In this document: in pieces, positions 56,830 through 64,000 of the stretch
Position numbering within the stretch: the stretch's first letter is position 1
Layout: each line of letters opens with the position of its first letter
NCBI GenBank assembly: GCA_036268875.1
Contig: DATATI010000066.1
Location: forward strand, 150,964 to 214,963
Reading direction: 5' to 3'
DNA from: Polyangia bacterium
GTDB lineage: Bacteria > Myxococcota_A > Polyangia > Fen-1088
Length of the DNA: 64,000 bases
Notes under the pieces: model-generated
What the model was told of the DNA's origin: nothing
Database searches by the model: none
Seen by the model: only the letters and a program-made list of their open reading frames with translations
Made by a program: the position numbers and the translations under genes

Positions 56830-57539
56830 TGGTTACGTTTCTGACTGTCCTGCACGTCTTCGTCTGCCTGTTCCTGATCTTGGTCGTGCTGCTTCAGGCC
56901 GGCAAGGGCGGCGGCATGGGGATCGCGTTCGGCGGCGGCGGCGGCAGCCAGACGGTCTTCGGCTCATCGGGGGCGGGAAATTTTCTCACCCGGCTGACCT
57001 CGGTCACCGCGGCGATCTTCTTGATCACGTCTTTAGGCCTGGCGCACTACTCAAGCCAGCAGGATTCGAAGCGGCTGCAACAGCTGGCCGAGCGCAAGGC
57101 CGGCGAGAAGAAATCCGAGGACGAGCGCGCCGCCAAGCTGAAAGAGGATCTGGACAAGGCGCGGGCCACCATCCAAAAGACCGCCGGAGAAGTCGCTCCC
57201 GGCGCCGCGGCCACCACGCCGCCCGCCAGCGGAAGCGCGCCCGCCGCGACCACCATCGAGCTCAAGCCCACCACGCCCGGCGCGCCCGCCACCAGCACGA
57301 CGCCGGTCAAGCCGCTCAAAGGCGCGGTCCCGCCCGCGGGCAAACCGAGCACCGCCGTCGGCAAGTCGGCCACCGCGCCGGCGCCGAGCGACGTCCCCGC
57401 CAGCGACGGCACCACTCCGGCACCCAAGCCCGCCGTGCGTCGCAAGGCCAAGCCGAAGCCGGTCGAGGAAGGCACCACCGACAACAAGACGGCCGCGCCC
57501 GCCGAAGCGCCGGCTGCACCGGCGCCGCCCGCGCAGTAA
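56829..57539 (+). CDS. secG: Protein-export translocase subunit SecG with long Ala/Pro-rich tail
   Basis: SecG assists SecYEG translocation. The first 80 residues are the standard protein: helix LTVLHVFVCLFLILVVLLQAG, then KGGGMGIAFGGG, FGSSGAGNFLTRLTSVTAAIF and the second helix. The usual length is 75-110 residues; here about 150 more follow, first charged (KKSEDERAAKLKEDLDKA, likely coiled coil), then rich in Ala, Pro, Thr and Lys. The ATG at 56829 overlaps the tpiA stop; a GTG lies one codon earlier. The extension could contact SecA or the periplasm but has no known role. Confidence 0.9.
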   Translation: MVTFLTVLHVFVCLFLILVVLLQAGKGGGMGIAFGGGGGSQTVFGSSGAGNFLTRLTSVTAAIFLITSLGLAHYSSQQDSKRLQQLAERKAGEKKSEDERAAKLKEDLDKARATIQKTAGEVAPGAAATTPPASGSAPAATTIELKPTTPGAPATSTTPVKPLKGAVPPAGKPSTAVGKSATAPAPSDVPASDGTTPAPKPAVRRKAKPKPVEEGTTDNKTAAPAEAPAAPAPPAQ

Positions 57540-57570
57540 ACTGCGCTGTCGCCGGTCGCGGCGCTGGGGG

Positions 57571-58463
<893 letters not shown>

Positions 58464-58473
<10 letters not shown>

Positions 58474-58526
58474 ACTCGCGTCGCGGGGGCCGTGGGACGC
58501 GTTCAGGGTCCTGATCAAAATAGACT
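58464..58526. repeat. 13-base direct repeat at the converging ends of dapF and ruvB
   Basis: ATCAAAATAGACT occurs at 58464-58476, across the dapF stop, and again at 58514-58526, across the ruvB stop (read on the other strand). Spacing is 50 bases. It may be a small local duplication or slippage; chance is possible but unlikely at 13 bases in such GC-rich DNA. Confidence 0.6.
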
Positions 58527-59630
58527 TCCCTGCCCCACCCCGCCCGGGCGCGACGGCGGCGGGATGTTCAGGTGTTCGTAGGCGCGACGGGTGACCTGTC
58601 GGCCGCGCGGCGTGCGGATCAGAAACCCTTCCTGGATGAGATACGGCTCGTAGACGAACTCCAGTGTGTCCCGATCCTCGGCCAGCGACGCGGCCATTGA
58701 TTCGATGCCCACCGGACCGCCGTCGAAGCGTTTGATGATCGTCGAAAGGATCCTTCGATCGCCAGCGTCCAGGCCCAGCGCGTCCACCTCCAGCCGTTCC
58801 AGCGCATAGGCGGCCGCTTCGCGCGTGACCCGACCGTCGCCGTGCACCTCGGCAAAGTCGCGCACCCGGCGCAGCAAGCGGTTGGCGATGCGCGGGGTCC
58901 CGCGCGAGCGCTGGCCGATCTCGTCGGCGCCGGCATCTTCCATGGGGATCCCCAGCAGCTTGGCCGACCGGCGCACGATGGTGCTGAGCTCGGCCGCCGA
59001 ATAAAAAGTGAACTGCTCGACGATGCCAAAGCGCGAGAGCAAGGGCGACGTCAACTGGCCGGTGCGCGTGGTGGCGCCCACCAACGTGAAGCGCTCGACC
59101 GGCAGCGGGATGGCGCGCGCCCCGGCGCCGGTCCCGGTGACCAGCTCGATGCGAAAGTCTTCCATCGCCGGGTAAAGGCTCTCCTCGACCACCGGCAGCA
59201 GGCGATGAATCTCGTCGATGAAAAGGATGTCGCCCTTGTTCAGCGAGGTCAGGATGCCAGCCAGATCGCCCTTGCGCTCCAGCGCCGGGCCCGACGTCAC
59301 GCGCACCTCGGTGCCCATCTCGTGGCCCAGCAGATAAGCCAGCGTGGTCTTGCCCAGGCCCGGCGGCCCCGACAAAAGCACGTGGTCCAGGGCATCGCCG
59401 CGCTGGCGCGCCGCCTGCACGTAGACCATCAGGTTGTCGGCGATCTTTCGTTGCCCCACGAACTCGGCGAAACTGCGCGGGCGAAGGGCGGCGTCCTCGT
59501 CGCGATCGCCGGCGGTGGCCTCGGTGTCGGGCGACAGGACGCGCGCGTCGTCGAGGGGGGCCTGGCGCTCCGCCCCGGCGGCTGGCGGCCGGGCGTCGGG
59601 CTGACCTTCGTCGTGTGGTTTGCGCGGCAC
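58515..59630 (-). CDS. ruvB: Holliday junction branch-migration ATPase RuvB
   Basis: RuvB is the hexameric motor that drives branch migration with RuvA. The 371-residue protein has Walker [12 protein letters not shown], Walker B FIDEIHRL, the sensor GATTRTGQL and the C-terminal winged helix with [14 protein letters not shown]. About 30 non-conserved residues precede the core from the GTG at 59628-59630, so a later start is possible. It is the last gene of yebC-ruvC-ruvA-ruvB and is separated from ruvA by nine bases. Confidence 0.96.
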   Translation of the reverse strand: MPRKPHDEGQPDARPPAAGAERQAPLDDARVLSPDTEATAGDRDEDAALRPRSFAEFVGQRKIADNLMVYVQAARQRGDALDHVLLSGPPGLGKTTLAYLLGHEMGTEVRVTSGPALERKGDLAGILTSLNKGDILFIDEIHRLLPVVEESLYPAMEDFRIELVTGTGAGARAIPLPVERFTLVGATTRTGQLTSPLLSRFGIVEQFTFYSAAELSTIVRRSAKLLGIPMEDAGADEIGQRSRGTPRIANRLLRRVRDFAEVHGDGRVTREAAAYALERLEVDALGLDAGDRRILSTIIKRFDGGPVGIESMAASLAEDRDTLEFVYEPYLIQEGFLIRTPRGRQVTRRAYEHLNIPPPSRPGGVGQGSLF

Positions 59631-59639
59631 GCCGGTCTT

Positions 59640-60251
59640 TTACCTTTTCTTCAAGGCGGACAGCGCCTGCTTGACCAGATCGCCGATGGCCTTGGCTTCG
59701 TCCAGCGTGCTCAGCAGCGGTTCAATCTCTCCCGGCCGATAGCCGAGGGCCACAAGCGCACCGTACACGTCGCCCAGCTTGCCGGTCGGCGCGCCCGACG
59801 ACGACGGTGGCGCGGGGGTGACACCGCTGCCCTGACCGATGGGCAGCGCGCCGATCTTGTCCCTGAGTTCCAGCGACAGACGTTCGGCGATCTTGCGGCC
59901 CACGCCTTTGATCTGGGTCAGGCGGTTCACGTCGCCGGTGGAGATGGCGCGCACCAGTTCGATCGGTGGCAAGCCGGCCAGGATGGCCAGCGCCACCCGC
60001 GGCCCCACGCCTTGAACCGACAGCAGCGTCTCGAACAACGCGCGCTCGCCGGCGTCGGCGAAGCCATAAAGACGCAGCGGCTCGTCCTTGACGAAGTGCG
60101 AGTGCACGTGGACAAAGCAGTCGCTGCCCAGCGGCGGCAGCGCGCCCAGCGTGGCGCTGGTGATCAGCACTTGATAGCCGATGCCGCCGACCTCGACGAC
60201 GATGGAATCGACGTCATGCTCGGCCAGGCGGCCACGCAGCGAGGCGATCAC
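59640..60251 (-). CDS. ruvA: Holliday junction DNA-binding protein RuvA
   Basis: RuvA binds the four-way junction and positions RuvB. The 203-residue protein begins VIASLRGRLAEHD, has the two helix-hairpin-helix motifs (LLSVQGVGPRVAL and LTQIKGVGRKIAERL) and the C-terminal RuvB-contact domain (YGALVALGYRPGEIEPLL). The GTG at 60249-60251 overlaps the ruvC stop; the open frame upstream is within ruvC in another frame. Confidence 0.95.
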   Translation of the reverse strand: MIASLRGRLAEHDVDSIVVEVGGIGYQVLITSATLGALPPLGSDCFVHVHSHFVKDEPLRLYGFADAGERALFETLLSVQGVGPRVALAILAGLPPIELVRAISTGDVNRLTQIKGVGRKIAERLSLELRDKIGALPIGQGSGVTPAPPSSSGAPTGKLGDVYGALVALGYRPGEIEPLLSTLDEAKAIGDLVKQALSALKKR

Positions 60252-60811
60252 GGCCGCACCTTCTGTCGCGCGGCGGCCGGCGCGAACACCGGATCGCTCG
60301 CGCAGCGCGCGTGACAGATGGCGACGGCCAATGCATCCGCGGCGTCGGCCGATGGCACCCGCCGCATCGACAGAAGCGCGCGCACCAGATAGGCGATCTG
60401 ATCCTTGCTGGCGCGGCCGTGCCCGACCACGGACTTCTTCACCGTCGCCGGCGGATAGCCGCTGACGCGCAACCCGTAATCCGAAGCGACAAACAGGGCC
60501 ACGCCGCGCGCTTCGCCCAGGGCCAGCGTCGACTGCACGTTCTTGCTGAAGAAAGCCTCTTCCATGGCCACGACGTGCGGCCGCAGATCGCCCAGCAGCT
60601 CGCGCAGGCTGCGTCCGATCTCGGCCAGGCGGGTGAAGCGGTCGTCGCGCGCCGGGGCCGAGATGACGCCGCACTCGACGTATGACACTTTCGCCGGCCC
60701 GTGGCGCTCGATCATTCCATAGCCGAGCCGCAACGTGCCCGGGTCGATTCCCAGGATGCGCAAGGATCCGACGGGGGAGGCCGCCGCGATCCGGGCGCGA
60801 TCAGCCGACAC
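60248..60811 (-). CDS. ruvC: Holliday junction endonuclease RuvC
   Basis: RuvC resolves junctions by paired cuts. The 187-residue protein has the four acidic catalytic positions: Asp in GIDPG near residue 23, Glu in VAMEEAFF, and the Asp pair in SADAADALAVA. The segment HGRASKDQIAYLV is typical. The GTG at 60809-60811 overlaps yebC by 11 bases; a TTG at Leu 17 (LRILGIDPG) is a possible later start. It forms the ruv operon with ruvA and ruvB. Confidence 0.95.
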   Translation of the reverse strand: MSADRARIAAASPVGSLRILGIDPGTLRLGYGMIERHGPAKVSYVECGVISAPARDDRFTRLAEIGRSLRELLGDLRPHVVAMEEAFFSKNVQSTLALGEARGVALFVASDYGLRVSGYPPATVKKSVVGHGRASKDQIAYLVRALLSMRRVPSADAADALAVAICHARCASDPVFAPAAARQKVRP

Positions 60812-61550
60812 TCTCCAGAACCGATTCGTCCACGTCCATGTTCGAGTAGACGTTCTGCACGTCGTCGTTGTCTTCCAGGGCGTTGACCAACTTGACCGCC
60901 ATCTCGGCGTCCTTGCCCTGCGGGTGGGTGACGTTCTGGGGAATCATGGTCACCTCGGCCGACAGCGGCTCCGGCGCGCCGGCTTTCTTCAGGCCGGCGC
61001 GGATGCGCTCGAATTCCTTCGGCTCGGTCACCACCAGCAGCGACTCGCCCTCGGTGCGGATGTCTTCGGCGCCAAGTTCGATGGACAGGTCGGTCAGCCG
61101 GTTTTCGTCGGTGGTGGCCTTTTCGTAGACGATGATTCCCTGCTTCTTGAACATATAGGCGACCGAGCCGGAAGCGCCCAGGTTGCCGTGGAACTTGGTG
61201 ATGATTTGGCGAACCTCGCCCGCGGTGCGGTTGCGGTTGTCGGTCATGATCTCGACCAGCAGCGCGGTGCCGCCCGGGCCATAGACTTCGTAGTTGAACT
61301 CTTCGTAGACGACGCCTTCCAGATCGCCGATGCCCTTCTTGATCGACCGATCGATGGTGTCGTTCGGCATGTTGACCGAACGGGCCTTGTCCACCGCCGT
61401 GCGCAGCCGCGGATTGCCGTTGATGTCGCCGCCGCCCAGGCGCGCCGAGACCGTGATCTCTTTGATCATTTTGGTCCAGACCTTCGACTTCTTCGAGTCG
61501 GAGGCCTCTTTCTTGTGCTTGATCTTTGACCACCGGTTATGGCCGGACAT
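60801..61550 (-). CDS. yebC: YebC/PmpR-family protein
   Basis: YebC proteins act as transcription regulators (PmpR) or as translation factors resolving stalls at proline stretches. The 249-residue protein has the family start MSGHNRWSKIKHKK, then NPRLRTAVDKARSVNMPNDTIDRSIKKG (split here by domain), and YGPGGTALLVEIMTDNRNRT. It is first in the conserved yebC-ruvC-ruvA-ruvB order found in many bacteria. The length and start are standard. Confidence 0.94.
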   Translation of the reverse strand: MSGHNRWSKIKHKKEASDSKKSKVWTKMIKEITVSARLGGGDINGNPRLRTAVDKARSVNMPNDTIDRSIKKGIGDLEGVVYEEFNYEVYGPGGTALLVEIMTDNRNRTAGEVRQIITKFHGNLGASGSVAYMFKKQGIIVYEKATTDENRLTDLSIELGAEDIRTEGESLLVVTEPKEFERIRAGLKKAGAPEPLSAEVTMIPQNVTHPQGKDAEMAVKLVNALEDNDDVQNVYSNMDVDESVLESVG

Positions 61551-61616
61551 GCCTCCTCTCCTACCACATCGCCGCGGCGGTCGGGAGTGCCTGCGCGCGC
61601 GTTTCGCCGACCGGGA

Positions 61617-62846
61617 TCACCAGCCGGGCGTGGCGGCCAGCGGGGCGTGGTTCCAATTCTCCGTCCGGTCGCAGGCGTCGTCGGCGGCGCGTCGCACCGA
61701 GCGCCCGGACCACGCCGTGGCCGACACGTCGACCCAGCCGCCATAGCTGGAGATCACCGGGCCGTCCGCTCCGCCCAGGCCGCGCAGGCGTACCAGCTCG
61801 CCGCTGTTGGACAGCCCGTCGGCGCCGATGCGCGTGTCCAGCCGCACCAACACCGCCCCGGCGCGCGGGGGAACGTCCAGCGTGCTGAAGGGATCGAACG
61901 CCGCCCCCACCACCAGCGCATACGCACCCGGCGCCAGCGTGGCGTCGGGCAGCATGTCGCCGCCCCGGCTGTCTTCGATGCGCAGGCCCTGCAGATTCAG
62001 CGGCGCCTCGCCCAGGTTGCGCAGCTCGACGAATTCTTGGTCGGGTTCCTTGCCGGCGGGGTTGGCCAGCACCTCCGTGATCACCAGCGGCGGCGCGGCG
62101 GGCGGCGTGTGGATGGTGATCGGCGCCGCCGTCGAGACGTTACCGGCCCGATCCGTGGCGCGGATGGTGACGTCACCGTCGGCGTCGGCGGCCAAAGCAC
62201 CTGCCGGAACCCCAAGGTCGATCATTCCGGTGCCGGCACCGACGGCGATGGTGGTGGTGTCGTCGCCGACGTGGACCAACGCTTCAACGGTCACCGCCTC
62301 GTCCGACGACAGGGTCACACCCAAGCAGCCCTCCGCCAGTGTGGCTTGCACCGTGGCCAGCGCGGGCGGCGTCTGGTCGGGCGCCGCCGCGGTGTTGAAT
62401 TGACCGACGGTGCCCATCGGCACCTGCGTACCATCGTCGCGCACCAGCGGCGCCGTCACCATCACCTGACAGGTCGCGCCCGCGGGCAGCGCGCCGGCGA
62501 CCGCCACCCGATAGCACACGCCGGCGCCGGCGCAGGGCGTCGGCTGCGCGGCGCCTTGCGACCGCACATCGCCGCCGGCGCCCGCGCAGACGTTCAATGC
62601 GCCGTCGGGCACCATCAGCGGCGCGGCGAAGCGAACCACCAGGCTGGCCAGGTTGGGAGGTACGTCGGTGGCGCCCGCCGCCGGATCAACCAACCCCGCG
62701 CCCGATGAGCCGACCGCGGTGCTGGCGCCGGCGTCGCGCGTTCGCTCGTCGGTGAGGTCGGTGTCCGGCGCGCAACCGGCAAAGGCTGCAAAAGCGATCA
62801 CGATGATGGCGGTCGATCGGCTTCCGAAAGCAGCGCGTGGCGACAT
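61617..62846 (-). CDS. Lamin-tail-domain lipoprotein
   Basis: A 409-residue exported protein. The signal FAAFAGC is a lipobox. Residues about 50-155 form a bacterial Ig-like domain of the Big_5 type (ATDVPPNLASLVVRFAAPL), a second Ig-like stretch follows, and residues about 248-400 form a lamin-tail domain (LVITEVLANP, EFVELRNLGEAPLNLQGLRIED). Secreted lamin-tail proteins in bacteria often bind nucleic acids or mediate surface contacts; the role here is unknown. It is separated from yebC by 66 bases. The ATG at 62844-62846 has only a weak ribosome-binding site. Confidence 0.85.
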   Translation of the reverse strand: MSPRAAFGSRSTAIIVIAFAAFAGCAPDTDLTDERTRDAGASTAVGSSGAGLVDPAAGATDVPPNLASLVVRFAAPLMVPDGALNVCAGAGGDVRSQGAAQPTPCAGAGVCYRVAVAGALPAGATCQVMVTAPLVRDDGTQVPMGTVGQFNTAAAPDQTPPALATVQATLAEGCLGVTLSSDEAVTVEALVHVGDDTTTIAVGAGTGMIDLGVPAGALAADADGDVTIRATDRAGNVSTAAPITIHTPPAAPPLVITEVLANPAGKEPDQEFVELRNLGEAPLNLQGLRIEDSRGGDMLPDATLAPGAYALVVGAAFDPFSTLDVPPRAGAVLVRLDTRIGADGLSNSGELVRLRGLGGADGPVISSYGGWVDVSATAWSGRSVRRAADDACDRTENWNHAPLAATPGW

Positions 62847-63553
62847 GCAAAGGTCTCGGAGGAGCCGCCGAATTGTTGCGCGTCGAGACCAATCGATCGG
62901 GCGCGGACCGGCTTCCCGTGCCGTGGCACAGTCGGTACTCGCAAAACAGTCACGCTTCCGACCGGCGAATTTGAGCCGTGGCCGAGAATCGGCAAGCTGC
63001 GGCGTCTATGGTCACGATGAATGGGTCGCCGAAGCATTGGCTGGTGGTCGCCATCGCGGCGACCGTGCCCACGAACCTGACCTGCCCCCCAACGCTGGTC
63101 AAACCGGATCCTCGACAAGTGGGCAGGGAGAACAACGGCGAGTTCGGTGGCAGCCTCTTCGCATCAAACCTGTCTGAGTACGCCGGTTACGTGAACTTCA
63201 TCGGACAGGTTGCCGCCCAGGCCCACCCGCCCACGGGCGGCGATGGCAGCCGACCCTAAGAAGCACCTTCTTGTTGTGGACTCGGATTGTCGCAGGAGAT
63301 CTCGACGGCGACTACGAGTCCAGGTTCTATCCCGAACGCACAACTTTTATTGGTGAGAGCGCGAGGCGGGCGCTGTTCGAGCAAAACACGTCTTGAAGAA
63401 ACTCCGCGAGCTCGAGCAGGGGACGGGCGTTCTTCAGTTCGACTGAGACCGAGGGGGGCAGGTCAGGAGCACTGGCGCCTATGGAGTCAGAGGCTCGCGG
63501 ACCAACTTCGGAGGCAACCCCTCCCAGCCTTCCGCCGAAAACTCGGCCCTGTC
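62847..63553. other. No confident gene: degraded or accessory segment
   Basis: Seven hundred bases without a convincing gene. The frame 62978-63259 (plus, 93 codons; hydrophobic WLVVAIAATVP near its start) has no ribosome-binding site or family match. Another plus-strand frame, open from 63178 to the TGA at 63394-63396, encodes a plausible-looking fragment (DLDGDYESRFYPERTTF, then GESARRALFEQ), and just beyond it in a different frame is KHVLKKLRELEQGTGVLQFD before a stop. This could be the broken tail of a former gene, perhaps of a restriction-modification partner; that is speculation. Confidence 0.4.
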
Positions 63554-63878
63554 ATGATGCCCTTCGTGCGAGTCAACGTCCCCACCTTTGAGAGCCGGCT
63601 CAACGCTGCCATCGCGCACTACTGGAAGGCACTGGATGCGCAGGCCGCCAAGCAAGGCGAGAGTAAGACATCAGACCGGGGCCGGCGTGCGGCGGTCACT
63701 GGGGGCAAGCAAATGGATGGGTTCTGCAAGCTGGTGAACTGGCTCCTACTAGAGAACGGCCTAGGGGAGGCGAGCATCTACGTCCACGAGAAGCGACAGA
63801 TCCCTGGCTTCTTCAGACCGACCAAGGACTGGGACATGCTTGTCGTTCACGAAGGGCACCTAGTGCACCGCCGTCGAA
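63554..63878 (+). pseudogene. XhoI/PaeR7I-type restriction endonuclease, frameshifted and cut by an insertion sequence
   Basis: About 108 codons of an N-terminal part of a type II endonuclease that cuts CTCGAG. Family-like segments are RAAVTGGKQMDGF, ENGLGEASIYV and PGFFRPTKDWDMLVVHEGHLV. After that the family continues with A-A-x-E-F-K, the catalytic Glu-x-Lys; here the frame reads HRRR, while the frame shifted by one base gives TAVE, so a one-base insertion is likely near 63867. At the E the homology stops and an IS630-like end begins. The enzyme is therefore inactive. Start is one of two ATGs at 63554 and 63557. No matching methyltransferase is recognisable. Confidence 0.7.
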
Positions 63879-63890
63879 ATAATATCAACG

Positions 63891-63933
63891 TTGCAGCGGT
63901 TCATCCCAGGCATCATGGGACGAACTGTTGCAA
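63891..63933 (+). repeat. 18-bp inverted repeat covering the transposase start
   Basis: Left arm TTGCAGCGGTTCATCCCA (63891-63908), loop of seven bases, right arm TGGGACGAACTGTTGCAA (63916-63933). The arms pair at 17 of 18 positions in RNA, two of them G-U. The first ATG of the transposase frame lies at the loop-right arm junction, so a transcript entering from outside could fold and hide the start codon. Confidence 0.8.
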
Positions 63934-64000
63934 TGAAGATTGGGTCGAAGCAGCGCCGGGAACTCGAGGAGATTGTCGCGCGTCCATCTGCGCCTGCCGG
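63915..64000 (+). CDS. IS630-family transposase, N-terminal 28 codons
   Basis: The frame opens with MGRTVAMKIG and continues SKQRRELEEIVARPSAPA, the first helix-turn-helix segment of IS630 transposases, which commonly reads like TxxERxELExxxRxxxTPxxLxxRA. A second ATG at 63933 is an alternative start. It is cut by the window edge. Frame and position right after the hairpin support the call, but only 28 residues are visible. Confidence 0.55.
   Translation, partial: MGRTVAMKIGSKQRRELEEIVARPSAPA

Larger units (their letters stand above)
63879..64000 (+). mobile_element. Left end of an IS630-like insertion sequence, continuing past the window
   Basis: The insert begins within the AATAATAT stretch following the restriction gene's catalytic Glu; IS630 elements target TA, which is present. 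The exact end and target duplication cannot be fixed because the right end lies outside. A 43-base hairpin and the start of a transposase gene follow. Confidence 0.6.

Noticed and set aside
62950..63135. 61-codon minus-strand frame beyond the lamin-tail gene
   Set aside because: No start signal and no family features; it overlaps another open frame of similar quality on the plus strand, so neither is supported.

Overview
The window is GC-rich, densely packed chromosomal DNA from a bacterium that is most likely a member of the Myxococcota. The evidence is a MYXO-CTERM-type tail on a DUF2330 protein, three eukaryote-like Ser/Thr kinases (two with C-terminal PEGA domains), an FHA plus AAA+ sigma-54-type regulator, NHL-repeat and lamin-tail lipoproteins, an interrupted AgmX/PglI-type gene, and frequent ATGA/GTGA overlaps. 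GTG and TTG starts are common. The left end cuts through mutY and the right end cuts through an insertion sequence. No rRNA, tRNA or CRISPR array was seen.

Layout. 1-4.6 kb: mutY, a DUF486 membrane protein, holA, rpsT with a clear promoter and GTG start, a TPR/zincin metallopeptidase and a ureohydrolase. 4.7-10 kb is a signalling block: an FHA-AAA+ regulator, a divergent gene for a 52-residue exported peptide behind a sigma-54-like promoter, a membrane Ser/Thr kinase with a probable beta-propeller, and a response regulator without a phosphorylatable Asp. 10-20.6 kb: gltA, TPR proteins, a KamA-family radical SAM enzyme with a Cys-rich partner, two overlapping PEGA kinases, HtrA and infA. 20.6-25.5 kb: a phospholipase D family enzyme and a cobamide-salvage operon (cbiR-cobU-cobS) flanked by a VOC protein and a shrunken antiporter-Usp relic. 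25.6-32.3 kb: a carbohydrate operon, GH15-zwf-opcA-pgl-glk, that would free glucose, phosphorylate it and send it into the oxidative pentose phosphate route. 32.5-44.9 kb: glnE, a family-39 glycosyltransferase, greB, surface proteins (DUF2330 and two NHL lipoproteins), a receiver-pseudokinase, an exonuclease and a methylpurine glycosylase. 45-54.1 kb: a COQ10-like protein, an M1 peptidase with HEAT-like repeats, a DHH phosphoesterase, aspS, glpD, DUF493 and an AgmX/PglI-like gene broken by one in-frame TAG. 54.4-62.8 kb: a 69-residue protein with a sigma-54-like promoter, pgk-tpiA-secG-dapF, the converging yebC-ruvC-ruvA-ruvB operon and a lamin-tail lipoprotein. 62.85-64 kb is accessory: a decayed XhoI/PaeR7I-type restriction gene cut by an IS630-like element.

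Themes. Three signalling proteins lack canonical residues: the GAFTGA loop of the FHA regulator, the phospho-Asp of the OmpR-like regulator, and the H-box His (Tyr instead) of the hybrid kinase. Two very small proteins each sit behind a -24/-12-type promoter; one of these lies back to back with the FHA regulator, the best candidate here for an undescribed regulatory module. A hairpin-containing dispersed repeat of about 70 bp occurs twice, both times between converging genes.
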